Below are positions 54,541 to 64,000 of a stretch of DNA of 64,000 bases, one piece after another. Position 1 is the first letter of the stretch. Every line of letters starts with the position of its first letter. The stretch is from positions 1,922,001 through 1,986,000 of the forward strand of contig AP018040.2 in assembly GCA_002356435.2 (NCBI GenBank). Direction: 5' to 3'. The position numbers and the translations under genes were made by a program. Source of the DNA: Petrimonas sp. IBARAKI (GTDB lineage: Bacteria; Bacteroidota; Bacteroidia; Bacteroidales; Dysgonomonadaceae). A model generated the notes under the pieces. The model worked only from the letters and a program-made list of their open reading frames with translations. It made no database searches and had not been told where the DNA came from.

Positions 54541-55722
54541 TTAGGAATAAACAAACCTTCCAAATTCACTCTCAATCACCAATTCCCGGATATTCGATTT
54601 CTCCACACGTCCAACTACCTGTGCATCAACATTAAACGATCTGGAAATCTCAATCACCTTCGAAGCATAAACTTCCGGCAGGTAAATTTCCATTCGATGT
54701 CCCATATTAAAAACTCTGTACATTTCTTTCCAATCGGTATTCGATTGATCATGAATAAGTTTGAACAAAGGAGGAAGAGGGAAGAGGTTGTCTTTTGTAA
54801 CGCGCAGACCATCGTTAAGAAAATGCATAATTTTTGTTTGTGCACCTCCGGAGCAATGTACCATTCCGTGGATATGCCTACGCAAATCCCTTAATATCAA
54901 TGATATAATTGGCGAATAGGTGCGGGTAGGGGACAGAATCAACTTCCCGGCATCCATTCCCAGGTTTTCTATTTGTTCAGTGAGCCGCATATTGCCCGAA
55001 TAGATTAAATCTTCAGGAATGGCAGCATCGTAACTTTCGGGATAATCCTGTGCCAGATAATGGGCAAATACATCGTGGCGGGCAGAGGTTAGGCCATTAC
55101 TCCCCATACCGCCGTTATATTCACTTTCGTAGGTGGCTTGCCCGGAAGAGGATAAACCAACAATAACGTCTCCGGCCTGTATATTGGCATTATCAATAAC
55201 ATCCTTGCGTTTCATGCGGCAAGTCACCGTACTATCCACAATGATCGTCCTCACCAAATCGCCCACGTCAGCCGTTTCTCCGCCTGTAGGATAAATACGT
55301 ACGCCCAGCGACGATAGTTCTTCGCAAAGCTCGTTTGTGCCGTTTATAATGGCGGAAATTACTTCTCCTGGGATCAGGTTTTTATTGCGCCCAATGGTGG
55401 AAGACAACAGTATGTTATCGGTAGCGCCAACGCACAACAAGTCATCAATATTCATGATGAGCGCATCCTGCGCGATTCCTTTCCAAACGGAAATATCGCC
55501 GGTTTCCCGCCAGTAAACATACGCCAGTGACGATTTAGTTCCGGCACCGTCAGCATGCATGATGTTACAAAAATCCGGGTCATCGCCAAGTATATCGGGA
55601 ATTATTTTGCAGAATGCTTTCGGATAAATTCCTTTATCGATATTTTTTATGGCATCATGCACATCTTCTTTTGAGGCGGAAACACCGCGAAGGTTGTATC
55701 GTTGATCGTTTTTTTTATTCAT
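54541..55722 (-). CDS. purM: Phosphoribosylformylglycinamidine cyclo-ligase (AIR synthase)
   Basis: 393 residues from the ATG at 55722 (MNKKNDQRYNLRGVSASKED); a TTG 24 bases upstream is rejected. It closes the imidazole ring in purine synthesis. CNIMHADGAGTKSSLAYVYW, YPTGGETADVGDLVRTIIVD, VIVGLSSSGQATYESEYNGG and HGMVHCSGGAQTKIM are the PurM/PurL fold motifs. This is the longer Bacteroidota form (E. coli PurM is about 345 residues). prfA follows on the same strand. Confidence 0.95.
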   Translation of the reverse strand: MNKKNDQRYNLRGVSASKEDVHDAIKNIDKGIYPKAFCKIIPDILGDDPDFCNIMHADGAGTKSSLAYVYWRETGDISVWKGIAQDALIMNIDDLLCVGATDNILLSSTIGRNKNLIPGEVISAIINGTNELCEELSSLGVRIYPTGGETADVGDLVRTIIVDSTVTCRMKRKDVIDNANIQAGDVIVGLSSSGQATYESEYNGGMGSNGLTSARHDVFAHYLAQDYPESYDAAIPEDLIYSGNMRLTEQIENLGMDAGKLILSPTRTYSPIISLILRDLRRHIHGMVHCSGGAQTKIMHFLNDGLRVTKDNLFPLPPLFKLIHDQSNTDWKEMYRVFNMGHRMEIYLPEVYASKVIEISRSFNVDAQVVGRVEKSNIRELVIESEFGRFVYS

Positions 55723-55760
55723 ATCCTGAACCGAAGACAATGTCAAATAATGTTACCGTG

Positions 55761-55768
55761 CAAAAGTA
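55761..55768 (-). promoter_or_regulatory. Promoter -7 box (TACTTTTG) for purM
   Basis: TAnnTTTG match on the minus strand, 38 bases before the purM start; the upstream box is unclear. Confidence 0.4.
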
Positions 55769-55866
55769 ATAAAAAACTACGAATTTTCGCCCATTAATTC
55801 AAACGCAAATAAATTTCCTATAATTACTATTATGTTTAATTCAATCTCTATCCTGTTTGCATAGAT

Positions 55867-55901
55867 AAAAAAAGTGGCATCGGTTTTTACCGATGCCGCT
55901 T
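55867..55901 (-). terminator. Rho-independent terminator after the TPR gene
   Basis: On the minus strand AAGCGGCATCGG pairs with CCGATGCCACTT around a short loop, followed by a T tract. It lies 31 bases after the TPR stop. Confidence 0.85.
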
Positions 55902-55931
55902 CTCTTTATGCTATTAAATAATCGTTTCAAT

Positions 55932-57212
55932 TTACAAACCAAGTTCTGCTTCCACTTGTTTCAGTTGTGCAGATTTGTCAACACCCATCATGCTTAAGTT
56001 ATAATAAACATTTCTGAGTTTCATTAAAGCGCCGTCAATCTCTGTTTTGTCGGCAGTCCTGTCTTTCAATGACTTGGTAAATTTCTCCAGGTGCGGCAAT
56101 GCTCTTTGGTAAAAATCGACCGTTTTTTTGTCATTTTCCAACTGCAATTTGCGGTCCGACATGGTTGCTGTTTTTTCCTTTAAATTCTGAGCCTGCAGGA
56201 TAAAGTTCACCGCAAGTGCTTCAAGCGCTCTTTCACAATTGGGATCTTGCGTTAATGCCTTGTTATATTCTTCTTCAGCTGCTGCAAAATCTCCTTTTTC
56301 TGCCAATAATGCCCCTTTTACACTGTTTAAATCACACGCGTTGGAAGGATCGTTCTTAATGGCTTCATCCAGGTATTCCATGGCTTTCTGATTGTCGCCC
56401 TGACGGATAAAAACGTTTACCAGATTAGGAGTAAAATACTTGCTTTTGGGGAATTTTTCCGCTCCTTCGTAAAGAGTTTCTATATATTTAGCCGTATCTC
56501 CCTGTTGAATATATTCGCTGGCAATAAGTTCGTAAATATCGCTTTCCTGATAAGCACTGTTAGCGATAAAAGGTTCTCCGGCCGCTCTTTTCAGCATAGC
56601 TAATGCTCTTTTGTGGTCTTGCGCCTGAATAGCCGTGATAATGGCATAATATTTAATGGTTTGAAAAGTACTGTCGATCAGAAAAGGGTCTTTCTGTCCG
56701 GCAAACATCGGTAACGAAGGAATGTTCCAGTATATTTCGAAGAAATCGGAAGCTTTGGCATATTGTTGTTTTTCGTTAAAGAAAATTCCCCCGTTGATGT
56801 AGAAAGGATGATTAGCTTTTAAAACTCCGGCGATGTCTTTTCTGAATTTGTTTTTCACTTTGCCTTTTTCATCCGGCAACTCACCTAGAGAATCGGCTTT
56901 CAGATACGGTGTGTAAGATTCCAACAGTCCGTTGTACATCACTTCTTGGTTTGCTTGTTTTCCCAACATTTCATTGGTTCTCTCGTTGTCGAATGCCTTG
57001 TTACCGATATCTCCAAAGATTTTCCAGGTTTCAGGATCATTGGCGGTTTCTGCGTTAGTAGTGGCCTGTTTTATCAGGGTGCGAGCTTCATTCAGGTCGT
57101 TGCTTCCTAAAGATCTCTTGGCGTCTCTCAGAGCCGACTTTTGTGCAAACATGGAACTTGCAGCAAAGACAGCCACCGCAGTAAGGAAAAATAATTTTCT
57201 CATTTTATTCAT
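55932..57212 (-). CDS. Secreted tetratricopeptide-repeat protein
   Basis: 426 residues; signal peptide ends near SMFAQK (a second ATG three codons on is possible). TPR-like repeats fill the protein, the clearest being ALAMLKRAAGEP (about 204), KAMEYLDEAIKNDPSNACDL (about 280) and AAAEEEYNKALTQDPNCERAL (about 315). Ends in a helical region rather than an enzyme domain. It probably scaffolds periplasmic or surface complexes. It is 93 bases downstream of gyrA on the same strand and has its own terminator. Confidence 0.85.
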   Translation of the reverse strand: MNKMRKLFFLTAVAVFAASSMFAQKSALRDAKRSLGSNDLNEARTLIKQATTNAETANDPETWKIFGDIGNKAFDNERTNEMLGKQANQEVMYNGLLESYTPYLKADSLGELPDEKGKVKNKFRKDIAGVLKANHPFYINGGIFFNEKQQYAKASDFFEIYWNIPSLPMFAGQKDPFLIDSTFQTIKYYAIITAIQAQDHKRALAMLKRAAGEPFIANSAYQESDIYELIASEYIQQGDTAKYIETLYEGAEKFPKSKYFTPNLVNVFIRQGDNQKAMEYLDEAIKNDPSNACDLNSVKGALLAEKGDFAAAEEEYNKALTQDPNCERALEALAVNFILQAQNLKEKTATMSDRKLQLENDKKTVDFYQRALPHLEKFTKSLKDRTADKTEIDGALMKLRNVYYNLSMMGVDKSAQLKQVEAELGL

Positions 57213-57305
57213 CGTTTTAAGTTAAGTATTCGTCTTTTCTTAATTGTTTAAAATTTCTATTGATTTATTTGACTGTAAAAATACAAAAAGTTTAAAATAT
57301 GTACA

Positions 57306-59852
57306 TTATTCGTTGACCTCATCCGTAAAATTTTCCTCACTATCGACATCTTCCGGCAAAACGGTTTCCACCTCATCTATTTCTTCTTCGGAATTAACTT
57401 TACATACCGAAGCGATTTCATCGTTTCGTTTTTCCAGGTTTATGAGCCGAACTCCCTGTGTAGCACGTCCCATTGTGCGAATATCGGAAATTTTCACACG
57501 TATTGTTATGCCCGATTTGTTAATAATCATTAAATCATTATCGTCTGTTACACTTTTTATTGCGACAAGTTTTCCGGTCTTTTCTGTAATGTTCAGCGTT
57601 TTAACCCCTTTCCCGCCTCGGTAGGTAATCCTATAAACCGGTTCCCCATCCTCGTCATTAAGCATTGTTCGCTTACCGTACCCTTGTTCGGATACAACCA
57701 GGATAGTGTCTTTTGAGTCGGGATCCATGCAAATCATACCGATTACATAATCTTCGCCGTCCTCATCCAACGTCATTCCTTTTACTCCGGTTGCAGTACG
57801 GCCCATCGGTCTCACATCCTCTTCGTTGAAACGAATAGCCCGGCCATTTCGGTTAGCCATAATGATGTCCTTTTTACCGTCAGTCAACCTTACGGAAATC
57901 ACCTGATCATCCTCCCTCAATCCTATGGCAATCACCCCATTTTGACGCGGTCGCGAATAAGCCTCCAGCAATGTTTTCTTAACAACCCCCGATTGTGTTC
58001 CGAAAACCAGGTAATTGGAGTTGATGTACTCTTCGTCATCCAGGGTAAGCACTCGTACAAAAGCGGTGATGCTGTCATCTGAATCAATGTTTAGCAGGTT
58101 TTGAATGGCTCTTCCTTTCGATGTCTTGGTTCCTTCCGGAATTTCGTAAACCTTCAACCAGTAACATTTGCCTTTTTGAGTAAAGAAGAGCATATAATTG
58201 TGGTTGGTAGCGGGATAAATGTATTCCACAAAATCTTCGTCCCTTGTTTGCGACCCTTTAGCTCCTACTCCACCCCTGTTCTGCGTGCGGAACTCCGTCA
58301 GTGGGGTACGTTTGATGTAACCAAAATGAGAGATGGTAATAATCATTTCATCATCGGAGTAAAAATCTTCGGGATTCATCTCTTCCGAAGCAAAAATGAT
58401 TTCAGAACGGCGTTGATCACCGAACTTGTCGCGCACTTCAATCAACTCCTCTTTGATGATCTGCATACGTAGTTCCTCATTATTCAGGACATCGTTTAAA
58501 TGAGCGATCAACCGTTGAATTTCTTCGAATTCGGCATGAAGCTTATCTTGCTCCAGCCCGGTAAGTTGCCTTAACCGCATCTCTACTATGGCACGTGCCT
58601 GGATATCGGACAACTCAAAGCGTTCGATCAACCGTTGAATGGCCTCTTGCGGTGTGCTTGAACCGCGGATTATGGCAATTACCTCGTCAATATTATCGGA
58701 GGCAATAATCAGACCTTGCAATATGTGTGCCCTTTCTTCTGCTTTGCGAAGTTCATATTTTGTACGTCGCACAACCACATCGTGGCGGTGTTCAACGAAC
58801 AGTTCAATCATCCGCTTCAGGTTAAGCATTTCCGGACGGCCATTCACCAACGCAATATTGTTCACACTGAAAGACGACTGCATGGCAGTTAATTTGTATA
58901 GTTTGTTAAGAACAACGTTTGCATTAGCGTCTCGTTTAACGTCAACAACTATACGCATTCCCTGGCGGTCCGACTCATCATTTACGTTTGATATTCCCTC
59001 AATCCTCTTTTCACCCACCAGGTCGGCAATGTGCCTGATCATTTCCGCTTTGTTTACCAGATACGGAATCTCTGAAATGATTATTTTATCGTGGTTTTTT
59101 CCCGATTCAATTTCGGCTTTTCCACGCATAACGATGCGTCCCCTACCCGTTTCAAAAGCATCAATAACACCTTTATAACCATAAATGTAGCCGCCTGTTG
59201 GAAAATCGGGCGCCTTGATGTAATGCATCAACCCCTCAGTATCTATCTCTCTATCATCGATATATGCTATAATTCCATTAATTACTTCCGTTAAATTGTG
59301 CGGTGCCATGTTGGTGGCCATCCCTACCGCAATACCCGATGCGCCGTTGATGAGCAGGTTGGGTATCCGTGTCGGCAAAACCGTTGGCTCCTGAAGAGTA
59401 TCGTCGAAATTGAATTGAAAATCTACAGTTTCTTTATCGATATCGCGCAACATTTCTTCGCCAAGTTTGTTCATCCTGGCTTCGGTATAACGCATAGCCG
59501 CAGGGCTGTCACCGTCAACACTTCCCATGTTTCCCTGACCGTCAACCAGCGTGTAGCGCATACTCCACTCTTGCGCCAGGCGCACCATGGCATTATAAAC
59601 CGATGAATCGCCATGCGGATGGTACTTCCCGAGTACCTCCCCTACGATTCTAGCCGATTTCTTGTGCGGCTTATCCGATGTGTTCCCTAATTCGGACATT
59701 CCGAAAAGGATACGTCTGTGCACGGGTTTAAAACCGTCACGAACGTCAGGTAATGCACGTGAAACGATTACGGACATCGAATAATCGATGTACGCCGACT
59801 TCATTTCATCTTCAATGTTGATCTTAATGACTCTGTCTTCTTGGTCAATCAT
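57306..59852 (-). CDS. gyrA: DNA gyrase subunit A
   Basis: 848 residues. The N-terminal breakage-reunion domain has the catalytic Tyr in [14 protein letters not shown] and the quinolone pocket [17 protein letters not shown], where the E. coli Ser83 equivalent is Ser and the Asp87 equivalent is Asn. The C-terminal wrapping domain is complete, but its GyrA box reads TYRGGKG rather than QRRGGKG. It acts with GyrB, encoded elsewhere. Full length with an acidic tail ([15 protein letters not shown]). Confidence 0.97.
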   Translation of the reverse strand: MIDQEDRVIKINIEDEMKSAYIDYSMSVIVSRALPDVRDGFKPVHRRILFGMSELGNTSDKPHKKSARIVGEVLGKYHPHGDSSVYNAMVRLAQEWSMRYTLVDGQGNMGSVDGDSPAAMRYTEARMNKLGEEMLRDIDKETVDFQFNFDDTLQEPTVLPTRIPNLLINGASGIAVGMATNMAPHNLTEVINGIIAYIDDREIDTEGLMHYIKAPDFPTGGYIYGYKGVIDAFETGRGRIVMRGKAEIESGKNHDKIIISEIPYLVNKAEMIRHIADLVGEKRIEGISNVNDESDRQGMRIVVDVKRDANANVVLNKLYKLTAMQSSFSVNNIALVNGRPEMLNLKRMIELFVEHRHDVVVRRTKYELRKAEERAHILQGLIIASDNIDEVIAIIRGSSTPQEAIQRLIERFELSDIQARAIVEMRLRQLTGLEQDKLHAEFEEIQRLIAHLNDVLNNEELRMQIIKEELIEVRDKFGDQRRSEIIFASEEMNPEDFYSDDEMIITISHFGYIKRTPLTEFRTQNRGGVGAKGSQTRDEDFVEYIYPATNHNYMLFFTQKGKCYWLKVYEIPEGTKTSKGRAIQNLLNIDSDDSITAFVRVLTLDDEEYINSNYLVFGTQSGVVKKTLLEAYSRPRQNGVIAIGLREDDQVISVRLTDGKKDIIMANRNGRAIRFNEEDVRPMGRTATGVKGMTLDEDGEDYVIGMICMDPDSKDTILVVSEQGYGKRTMLNDEDGEPVYRITYRGGKGVKTLNITEKTGKLVAIKSVTDDNDLMIINKSGITIRVKISDIRTMGRATQGVRLINLEKRNDEIASVCKVNSEEEIDEVETVLPEDVDSEENFTDEVNE

Positions 59853-59944
59853 ATTAAAATGTAATTTTTTTCTTCAGACATGTCTTATATTTTGTTGAAA
59901 TACAGAATAATAAACAGGCCTTTTACTTCTTTTTAAATAACGTA

Positions 59945-59975
59945 CTAAGGTACGGATTTTCCACGGTTTAACAAA
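59945..59975 (-). promoter_or_regulatory. Promoter for gyrA
   Basis: On the minus strand TTTG (complement of 59972-59975), 19-base spacer, TACCTTAG (complement of 59945-59952; one mismatch). Leader of about 85 bases. Confidence 0.6.
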
Positions 59976-60051
59976 AGAAATCCAATCAAAAATCGTTTAC
60001 CTCAGGCCGTAATTAATGTTTTTTATTGTTTGTTCCAGAAGGTTTTTTCCA

Positions 60052-60091
60052 ACAAAAAACAACCCGAAGCAAGTTAAATTTGCTTCGGGTT
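60052..60091 (-). terminator. Rho-independent terminator after secA
   Basis: On the minus strand AACCCGAAGCAA pairs with TTGCTTCGGGTT around a short loop, followed by GTTTTTTG. It lies 35 bases after the secA stop. Confidence 0.85.
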
Positions 60092-60125
60092 TGTTTGTTC
60101 TGTTGTTTTATCTTTTAGGCTACTA

Positions 60126-63100
60126 TCAGGCACCTTGTCCGTGACAATTTTTGAATTTTTTCCCGCTTCCGCAAGGGCATGGATCGTTTCGACCCACTTT
60201 CTTTTCCACGCGGACTGGCTCTAGTTTTCTTTGTTCAGGCTGTCTAGGTGAACCATTGGATGAGGGCCCCCCTTCAATTTCATCCTTTTGAGTACGGTAT
60301 TTGCTGTAATCGGTTTTCTGTTCAGGGGCAGCCTGGCGAACGTTTTTAGGATCCTGAACGGGAATCTGGCCACGCATGAGGATAGAAACCGCCTTTGAAT
60401 TGATGTCGTTGACCATTATTTTAAATAGACTAAACGATTCAAGCTTATAAATCAGTAGCGGGTCTTTTTGTTCGTAACTGGCGTTTTGAACCGAATGTCG
60501 TAATTCGTCCATTTCCCGGAGATGTTCCTTCCAGTCTTCGTCGATGGTGTGGAGTAAAATTGATTTTTCAAACGATTTGACCAGCGCTTTTGACCCCGAT
60601 TCATACGCTTCTTTCAGGTTGGTAGCAATGTTGTATATTCTTTTTCCATCGGAAATGGGGATAAGGATGTTTTCATACATGGCACCCTGTTTTTCGTACA
60701 CATCCTTGATAACCGGCTGGGCAATTTCTGCCAATCGATCCGTTTTGCGCTTGAATCCCGAAATAGCCTTTTGAACCACTTTTTCAACTTGCACGTCGAT
60801 TTTCATCTCCTTCATCTCTTTTTCGGAGAAAGGAATCTCAACTGCCATTACACGGAAAAGGTCCAGTTTCATGTTTTCGAAATCGTCCTCGTTAGCCTCC
60901 ACCACATTCTTGGCCGTCTCCGTTATCATGTTGGTAACATCAATCTCGATACGGTCGCCCATCAATGCATGACGGCGACGTTTATAGATCACTTCGCGTT
61001 GAGAATTCATCACGTCATCGTATTCCAACAACCGTTTACGAATACCAAAGTTGTTTTCCTCCACTTTTTTCTGGGCACGTTCCACCGATTTGTTCAACAT
61101 GTCGTGCTCAAGCATATCGCCTTCCTTGAAGCCCATCCGGTCCATAAGCCCGGCAATCCGTTCGGTGGCAAACAAGCGCATCAGGTCATCTTCGAGAGAT
61201 ACGAAAAAAACCGAAGAGCCCGGATCTCCCTGACGGCCGGCACGGCCACGTAACTGACGGTCGACACGGCGACTTTCATGCCGTTCCGTACCTATAATAG
61301 CCAACCCTCCGGCATCTTTTACCTCCGGCGTAAGTTTAATATCGGTACCACGCCCCGCCATGTTGGTAGCGATGGTTACCATTCCACGCTGTCCGGCATT
61401 GGCAACAATTTCCGCTTCGCGTTGATGTAATTTGGCGTTCAACACGTTGTGTTTTATTTTTCGAAGTGTAAGCATCCTGCTTAACAGTTCGGAAATCTCT
61501 ACTGAGGTTGTTCCCACCAGAACCGGGCGGCCTTTAGAAATGGTATTTTCTATTTCGTCGATTACCGCTGTATATTTCTCACGTTTGGTTTTATAGATGC
61601 GGTCGTTCATATCGTTACGGACAATGGGTCGGTTAGTTGGAATCACCACCACGTCCAGCTTGTAAATGTCCCAAAGTTCTCCAGCCTCTGTTTCTGCTGT
61701 TCCGGTCATACCCGCAAGCTTGCTGTACATCCTGAAGTAGTTTTGCAAGGTAATGGTTGCAAAGGTTTGCGTGGCAGCTTCCACTTTCACCCGTTCCTTT
61801 GCCTCAATAGCTTGATGCAACCCGTCGGAATAACGGCGTCCTTCCATGATACGGCCTGTTTGTTCATCCACGATTTTCACTTTGTTGTCGATCACCACGT
61901 ACTCGTCGTCTTTCTCGAACAGGGTGTAAGCTTTAAGAAGCTGGTTTACCGTATGAACACGTTCCGATTTTATCGCATAATTCTGTAATAACTCATCCTT
62001 TTTAGCCGCTTTTTCTTCGTCGGAAAGAGGTAGGTTATCGAGTTCAGCCAGTTGCGATGCAATATCAGGCAACACGAAAAAGTACGGGTCGTCCGACTTC
62101 CCGGTCAGCAAGTCGATCCCTTTATCAGTCAACTCGATGCTGTTTTGTTTTTCGTCAATAACGAAGTACAACGGGTCAGTGGCGATATGCATGTTGCGCG
62201 ACTGCTCCTGCATATAAAACTCCTCGGTCTTCAGCATGGCCGCTTTCACGCCCTGTTCACTCAAAAACTTGATGAGCGGCTTATATTTCGGCATACCTTT
62301 GTAGGAACGGAACAGCAATAGAGCGCCTTCTTCCTGTTCCTTTTTATCTGCCGAAGCCATTTTGGCTTTTGCATCAGCGAGCAACCGGGTAGTGAACTCA
62401 CGCTGGACTTTTACCACCTGCTCCACCCGCGGACGGAAAAGATCAAACAACTGATCATCGCCTTTCGGAACGGGTCCCGATATGATCAAGGGGGTACGCG
62501 CATCGTCAATTAATACGGAGTCAACCTCGTCCACGATGGCATAGTTGTGTATACGTTGCACCAGATCTTTGGGTGAAACAGCCATATTGTCGCGAAGGTA
62601 ATCGAACCCAAACTCGTTGTTCGTACCAAAGGTAATGTCGGCTTCGTAAGCCTTGCGGCGGGCGTCGGAGTTGGGTTCATGCTTATCGATACAATCTACC
62701 GAAAGCCCGTGGAACATGTATATTGGCCCCATCCACTCCGAGTCACGTTTGGACAAGTAATCGTTTACGGTAACCACATGCACTCCTCTGTGTGTAAGAG
62801 CATTAAGGAATACAGGCAGGGTAGCCACCAGTGTTTTCCCTTCACCGGTTGCCATTTCGGCAATCTTACCCTGGTGAAGCACCACGCCCCCAAACAGCTG
62901 CACATCGTAATGCACCATGTCCCAGGTTATTTCATTGCCACCGGCAACCCAGCGATTCAGGTAAACAGCCTTATCTCCCTCTATACGCACAAAATCGTGA
63001 CTGGCCGCTAAATCACGGTCAAAATCGGTGGCCGTAACCACAGTTTCCGGGTTTTCCTTAAATCTTTTAGCTGTTTCCTTGACAATAGAAAATGCTTCGG

Positions 63101-63422
63101 GAAGAATTTCCGATAATATTTTCCCCAATTTCGATGTAATCTCCTTTTCAATTTTATCTATCTCGTTCCAAACCGACTCGCGTTTTTCGAGTTCCACTTC
63201 TTCAATACTGGCTTTTAGCTCCGCGATACGGGCATTATCCCCGGTAATGTATTCTTCTATTTTCTTTTCGAGTTCTTTGGTTTTTGCACGTAACTCATCG
63301 TTTGAGAGCTTGGCTATTCCCGGATAAGCCTCCTTTATTAAATTTACAATGGGGTTTATCTCGTTCAGGTCCCTCTGTGCCTTATTACCAAATATTTTAC
63401 TTATAAATGAATTGAATCCCAT
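60126..63422 (-). CDS. secA: Preprotein translocase ATPase SecA
   Basis: 1098 residues, about 200 longer than E. coli SecA, as usual in Bacteroidota. ATP-binding site [40 protein letters not shown], and GRGTDIKL with [20 protein letters not shown] of the second helicase lobe are intact. The zinc tail is complete: [20 protein letters not shown] followed by HGQ. It drives unfolded preproteins through SecYEG. An extended insertion between the helicase lobes (about residues 340-520) accounts for the extra length. Confidence 0.97.
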   Translation of the reverse strand: MGFNSFISKIFGNKAQRDLNEINPIVNLIKEAYPGIAKLSNDELRAKTKELEKKIEEYITGDNARIAELKASIEEVELEKRESVWNEIDKIEKEITSKLGKILSEILPEAFSIVKETAKRFKENPETVVTATDFDRDLAASHDFVRIEGDKAVYLNRWVAGGNEITWDMVHYDVQLFGGVVLHQGKIAEMATGEGKTLVATLPVFLNALTHRGVHVVTVNDYLSKRDSEWMGPIYMFHGLSVDCIDKHEPNSDARRKAYEADITFGTNNEFGFDYLRDNMAVSPKDLVQRIHNYAIVDEVDSVLIDDARTPLIISGPVPKGDDQLFDLFRPRVEQVVKVQREFTTRLLADAKAKMASADKKEQEEGALLLFRSYKGMPKYKPLIKFLSEQGVKAAMLKTEEFYMQEQSRNMHIATDPLYFVIDEKQNSIELTDKGIDLLTGKSDDPYFFVLPDIASQLAELDNLPLSDEEKAAKKDELLQNYAIKSERVHTVNQLLKAYTLFEKDDEYVVIDNKVKIVDEQTGRIMEGRRYSDGLHQAIEAKERVKVEAATQTFATITLQNYFRMYSKLAGMTGTAETEAGELWDIYKLDVVVIPTNRPIVRNDMNDRIYKTKREKYTAVIDEIENTISKGRPVLVGTTSVEISELLSRMLTLRKIKHNVLNAKLHQREAEIVANAGQRGMVTIATNMAGRGTDIKLTPEVKDAGGLAIIGTERHESRRVDRQLRGRAGRQGDPGSSVFFVSLEDDLMRLFATERIAGLMDRMGFKEGDMLEHDMLNKSVERAQKKVEENNFGIRKRLLEYDDVMNSQREVIYKRRRHALMGDRIEIDVTNMITETAKNVVEANEDDFENMKLDLFRVMAVEIPFSEKEMKEMKIDVQVEKVVQKAISGFKRKTDRLAEIAQPVIKDVYEKQGAMYENILIPISDGKRIYNIATNLKEAYESGSKALVKSFEKSILLHTIDEDWKEHLREMDELRHSVQNASYEQKDPLLIYKLESFSLFKIMVNDINSKAVSILMRGQIPVQDPKNVRQAAPEQKTDYSKYRTQKDEIEGGPSSNGSPRQPEQRKLEPVRVEKKVGRNDPCPCGSGKKFKNCHGQGA

Positions 63423-63519
63423 ATTGTTTTGTATTGCGGGTTTCGGATTTCAGGTCCGACCTGTTGTACGGATTTATCCGGTCCCCTTAATTTTAATTGT
63501 TAATTGTTAACTTCTCTAT

Positions 63520-64000
63520 TTAAAACAGTTCTTCCAAAATATTGGCTTGGGCAGCGTTGGGAGCACGAATCCGCAAGCGGTGTGAAACGCTGGGGGCGAT
63601 CTCCGTTGCATCAATCACACGATTGATCCGCTGCGGTTTAATGTTGTTTCCGAAAAAGATGACCGGCGCATGAACGGCATTGTCTCTTACGCGGACGTTG
63701 TTGTTGAGGTCATTCTCAACCACTACCTTCCATCCGGGCTGTAATTCCAGGTAAAGATCACCCGATATTCCTTTGTAGAAACCATTTCTGTAATGTTGCA
63801 CACGTTGATTGTAAGCACCGTGCAGCATCTGGTGAGAGGTAATGACATCCTGTATACCGGCCGACTGAACAAGAAATTCAGCCGCTTTTTGCTGAAATTC
63901 CACGAAATTGATTTTCCGGTCTTCAATCAGTTTCCGGTTGAAAAACAGCTGCTGGTTGTAATATTTGCTTACCCATTGTTCGCGACCGTAAATGGCCATG
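63520..64000 (-). CDS. PafA-like alkaline phosphatase family protein, C-terminal part (5' end outside window)
   Basis: The last 160 residues of a secreted phosphatase of the alkaline phosphatase/phosphodiesterase superfamily. MAIYGREQWVSKYYNQQLFFNRKLIEDRKINF, HGAYNQRVQHYRNGFYKGISGDL and the metal-binding-region VHAPVIFFGNNIKPQRIN are typical of PafA-type enzymes of Bacteroidota. The frame runs off the window edge; the Met at 63999 is probably internal. The catalytic Thr region is outside the window, so activity cannot be judged. Confidence 0.85.
   Translation of the reverse strand, partial: MAIYGREQWVSKYYNQQLFFNRKLIEDRKINFVEFQQKAAEFLVQSAGIQDVITSHQMLHGAYNQRVQHYRNGFYKGISGDLYLELQPGWKVVVENDLNNNVRVRDNAVHAPVIFFGNNIKPQRINRVIDATEIAPSVSHRLRIRAPNAAQANILEELF

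Overview
The window reads as a single stretch of Bacteroidota chromosome, most likely order Bacteroidales. The evidence is the Bacteroidota-type promoter (TTTG about 19-21 bases upstream of TAnnTTTG) ahead of many genes, the absence of strong Shine-Dalgarno sites, the many lipoproteins, and families typical of the phylum (DUF4382, DUF3472, DUF4230, Sb-PDE-like PHP enzyme, GH92, THUMP-like methyltransferase, long GyrA and SecA). A Dysgonomonadaceae-like genus (Proteiniphilum/Petrimonas type) is my guess from gene content, not something shown here. I see no phage, insertion sequence or CRISPR array.

Layout. 1-4943: a Cus/Czc-type heavy-metal efflux operon (RND pump C-terminal part, Met-rich TolC protein, metal-binding adaptor, small metal-binding lipoprotein). 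5066-9297: GH16 lipoprotein, then on the minus strand a ThuA-like protein, queF, a DUF1345 membrane protein, queC and a lipoprotein; queF and queC are two steps of 7-deazaguanine (queuosine precursor) synthesis. 9352-16055 (minus): a TetR-TolC-HlyD-ATPase-ATPase-permease-permease exporter locus, resembling the E. coli cecR/ybhGFSR system with the double ATPase split in two and an outer-membrane channel added; a palindrome overlaps its promoter. 16199-24239: surface and secreted proteins (two DUF4382 lipoproteins, DUF3472 protein, SPOR lipoprotein, a Trp/Tyr- and Ser/Arg-rich protein, an OmpP1/FadL-like barrel) plus an MBL hydrolase. 24301-34373: DUF4230 protein, Dabb protein, carB, an RNA 2'-O-methyltransferase, transketolase, rpiB, GH25 lysozyme and S41 peptidase. 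34380-36607 (minus): XRE-cupin regulator with an acyl-CoA synthetase.

36983-49958: yidC behind a long leader, a small acidic protein, an OmpA-like lipoprotein, free-Met-(R)-sulfoxide reductase, tRNA-Gly, PHP phosphodiesterase, Gfo/Idh/MocA oxidoreductase, two tRNA-Leu, the Nnr metabolite-repair enzyme, a GH92 mannosidase, rplU-rpmA and a THUMP-like methyltransferase. 49953-64000 (minus): pyrF, a two-gene surface unit, prfA, purM, a TPR protein, gyrA, secA and the end of a PafA-like alkaline phosphatase.

Most of the window is housekeeping plus surface biology. The less ordinary parts are the metal operon with a duplicated Cys-rich domain and Met-rich insertions, the Trp/Tyr-repeat secreted protein, the terminator-like hairpin just before yidC, and the surface unit lying between prfA and pyrF. 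No whole new defence or mobile system was seen.
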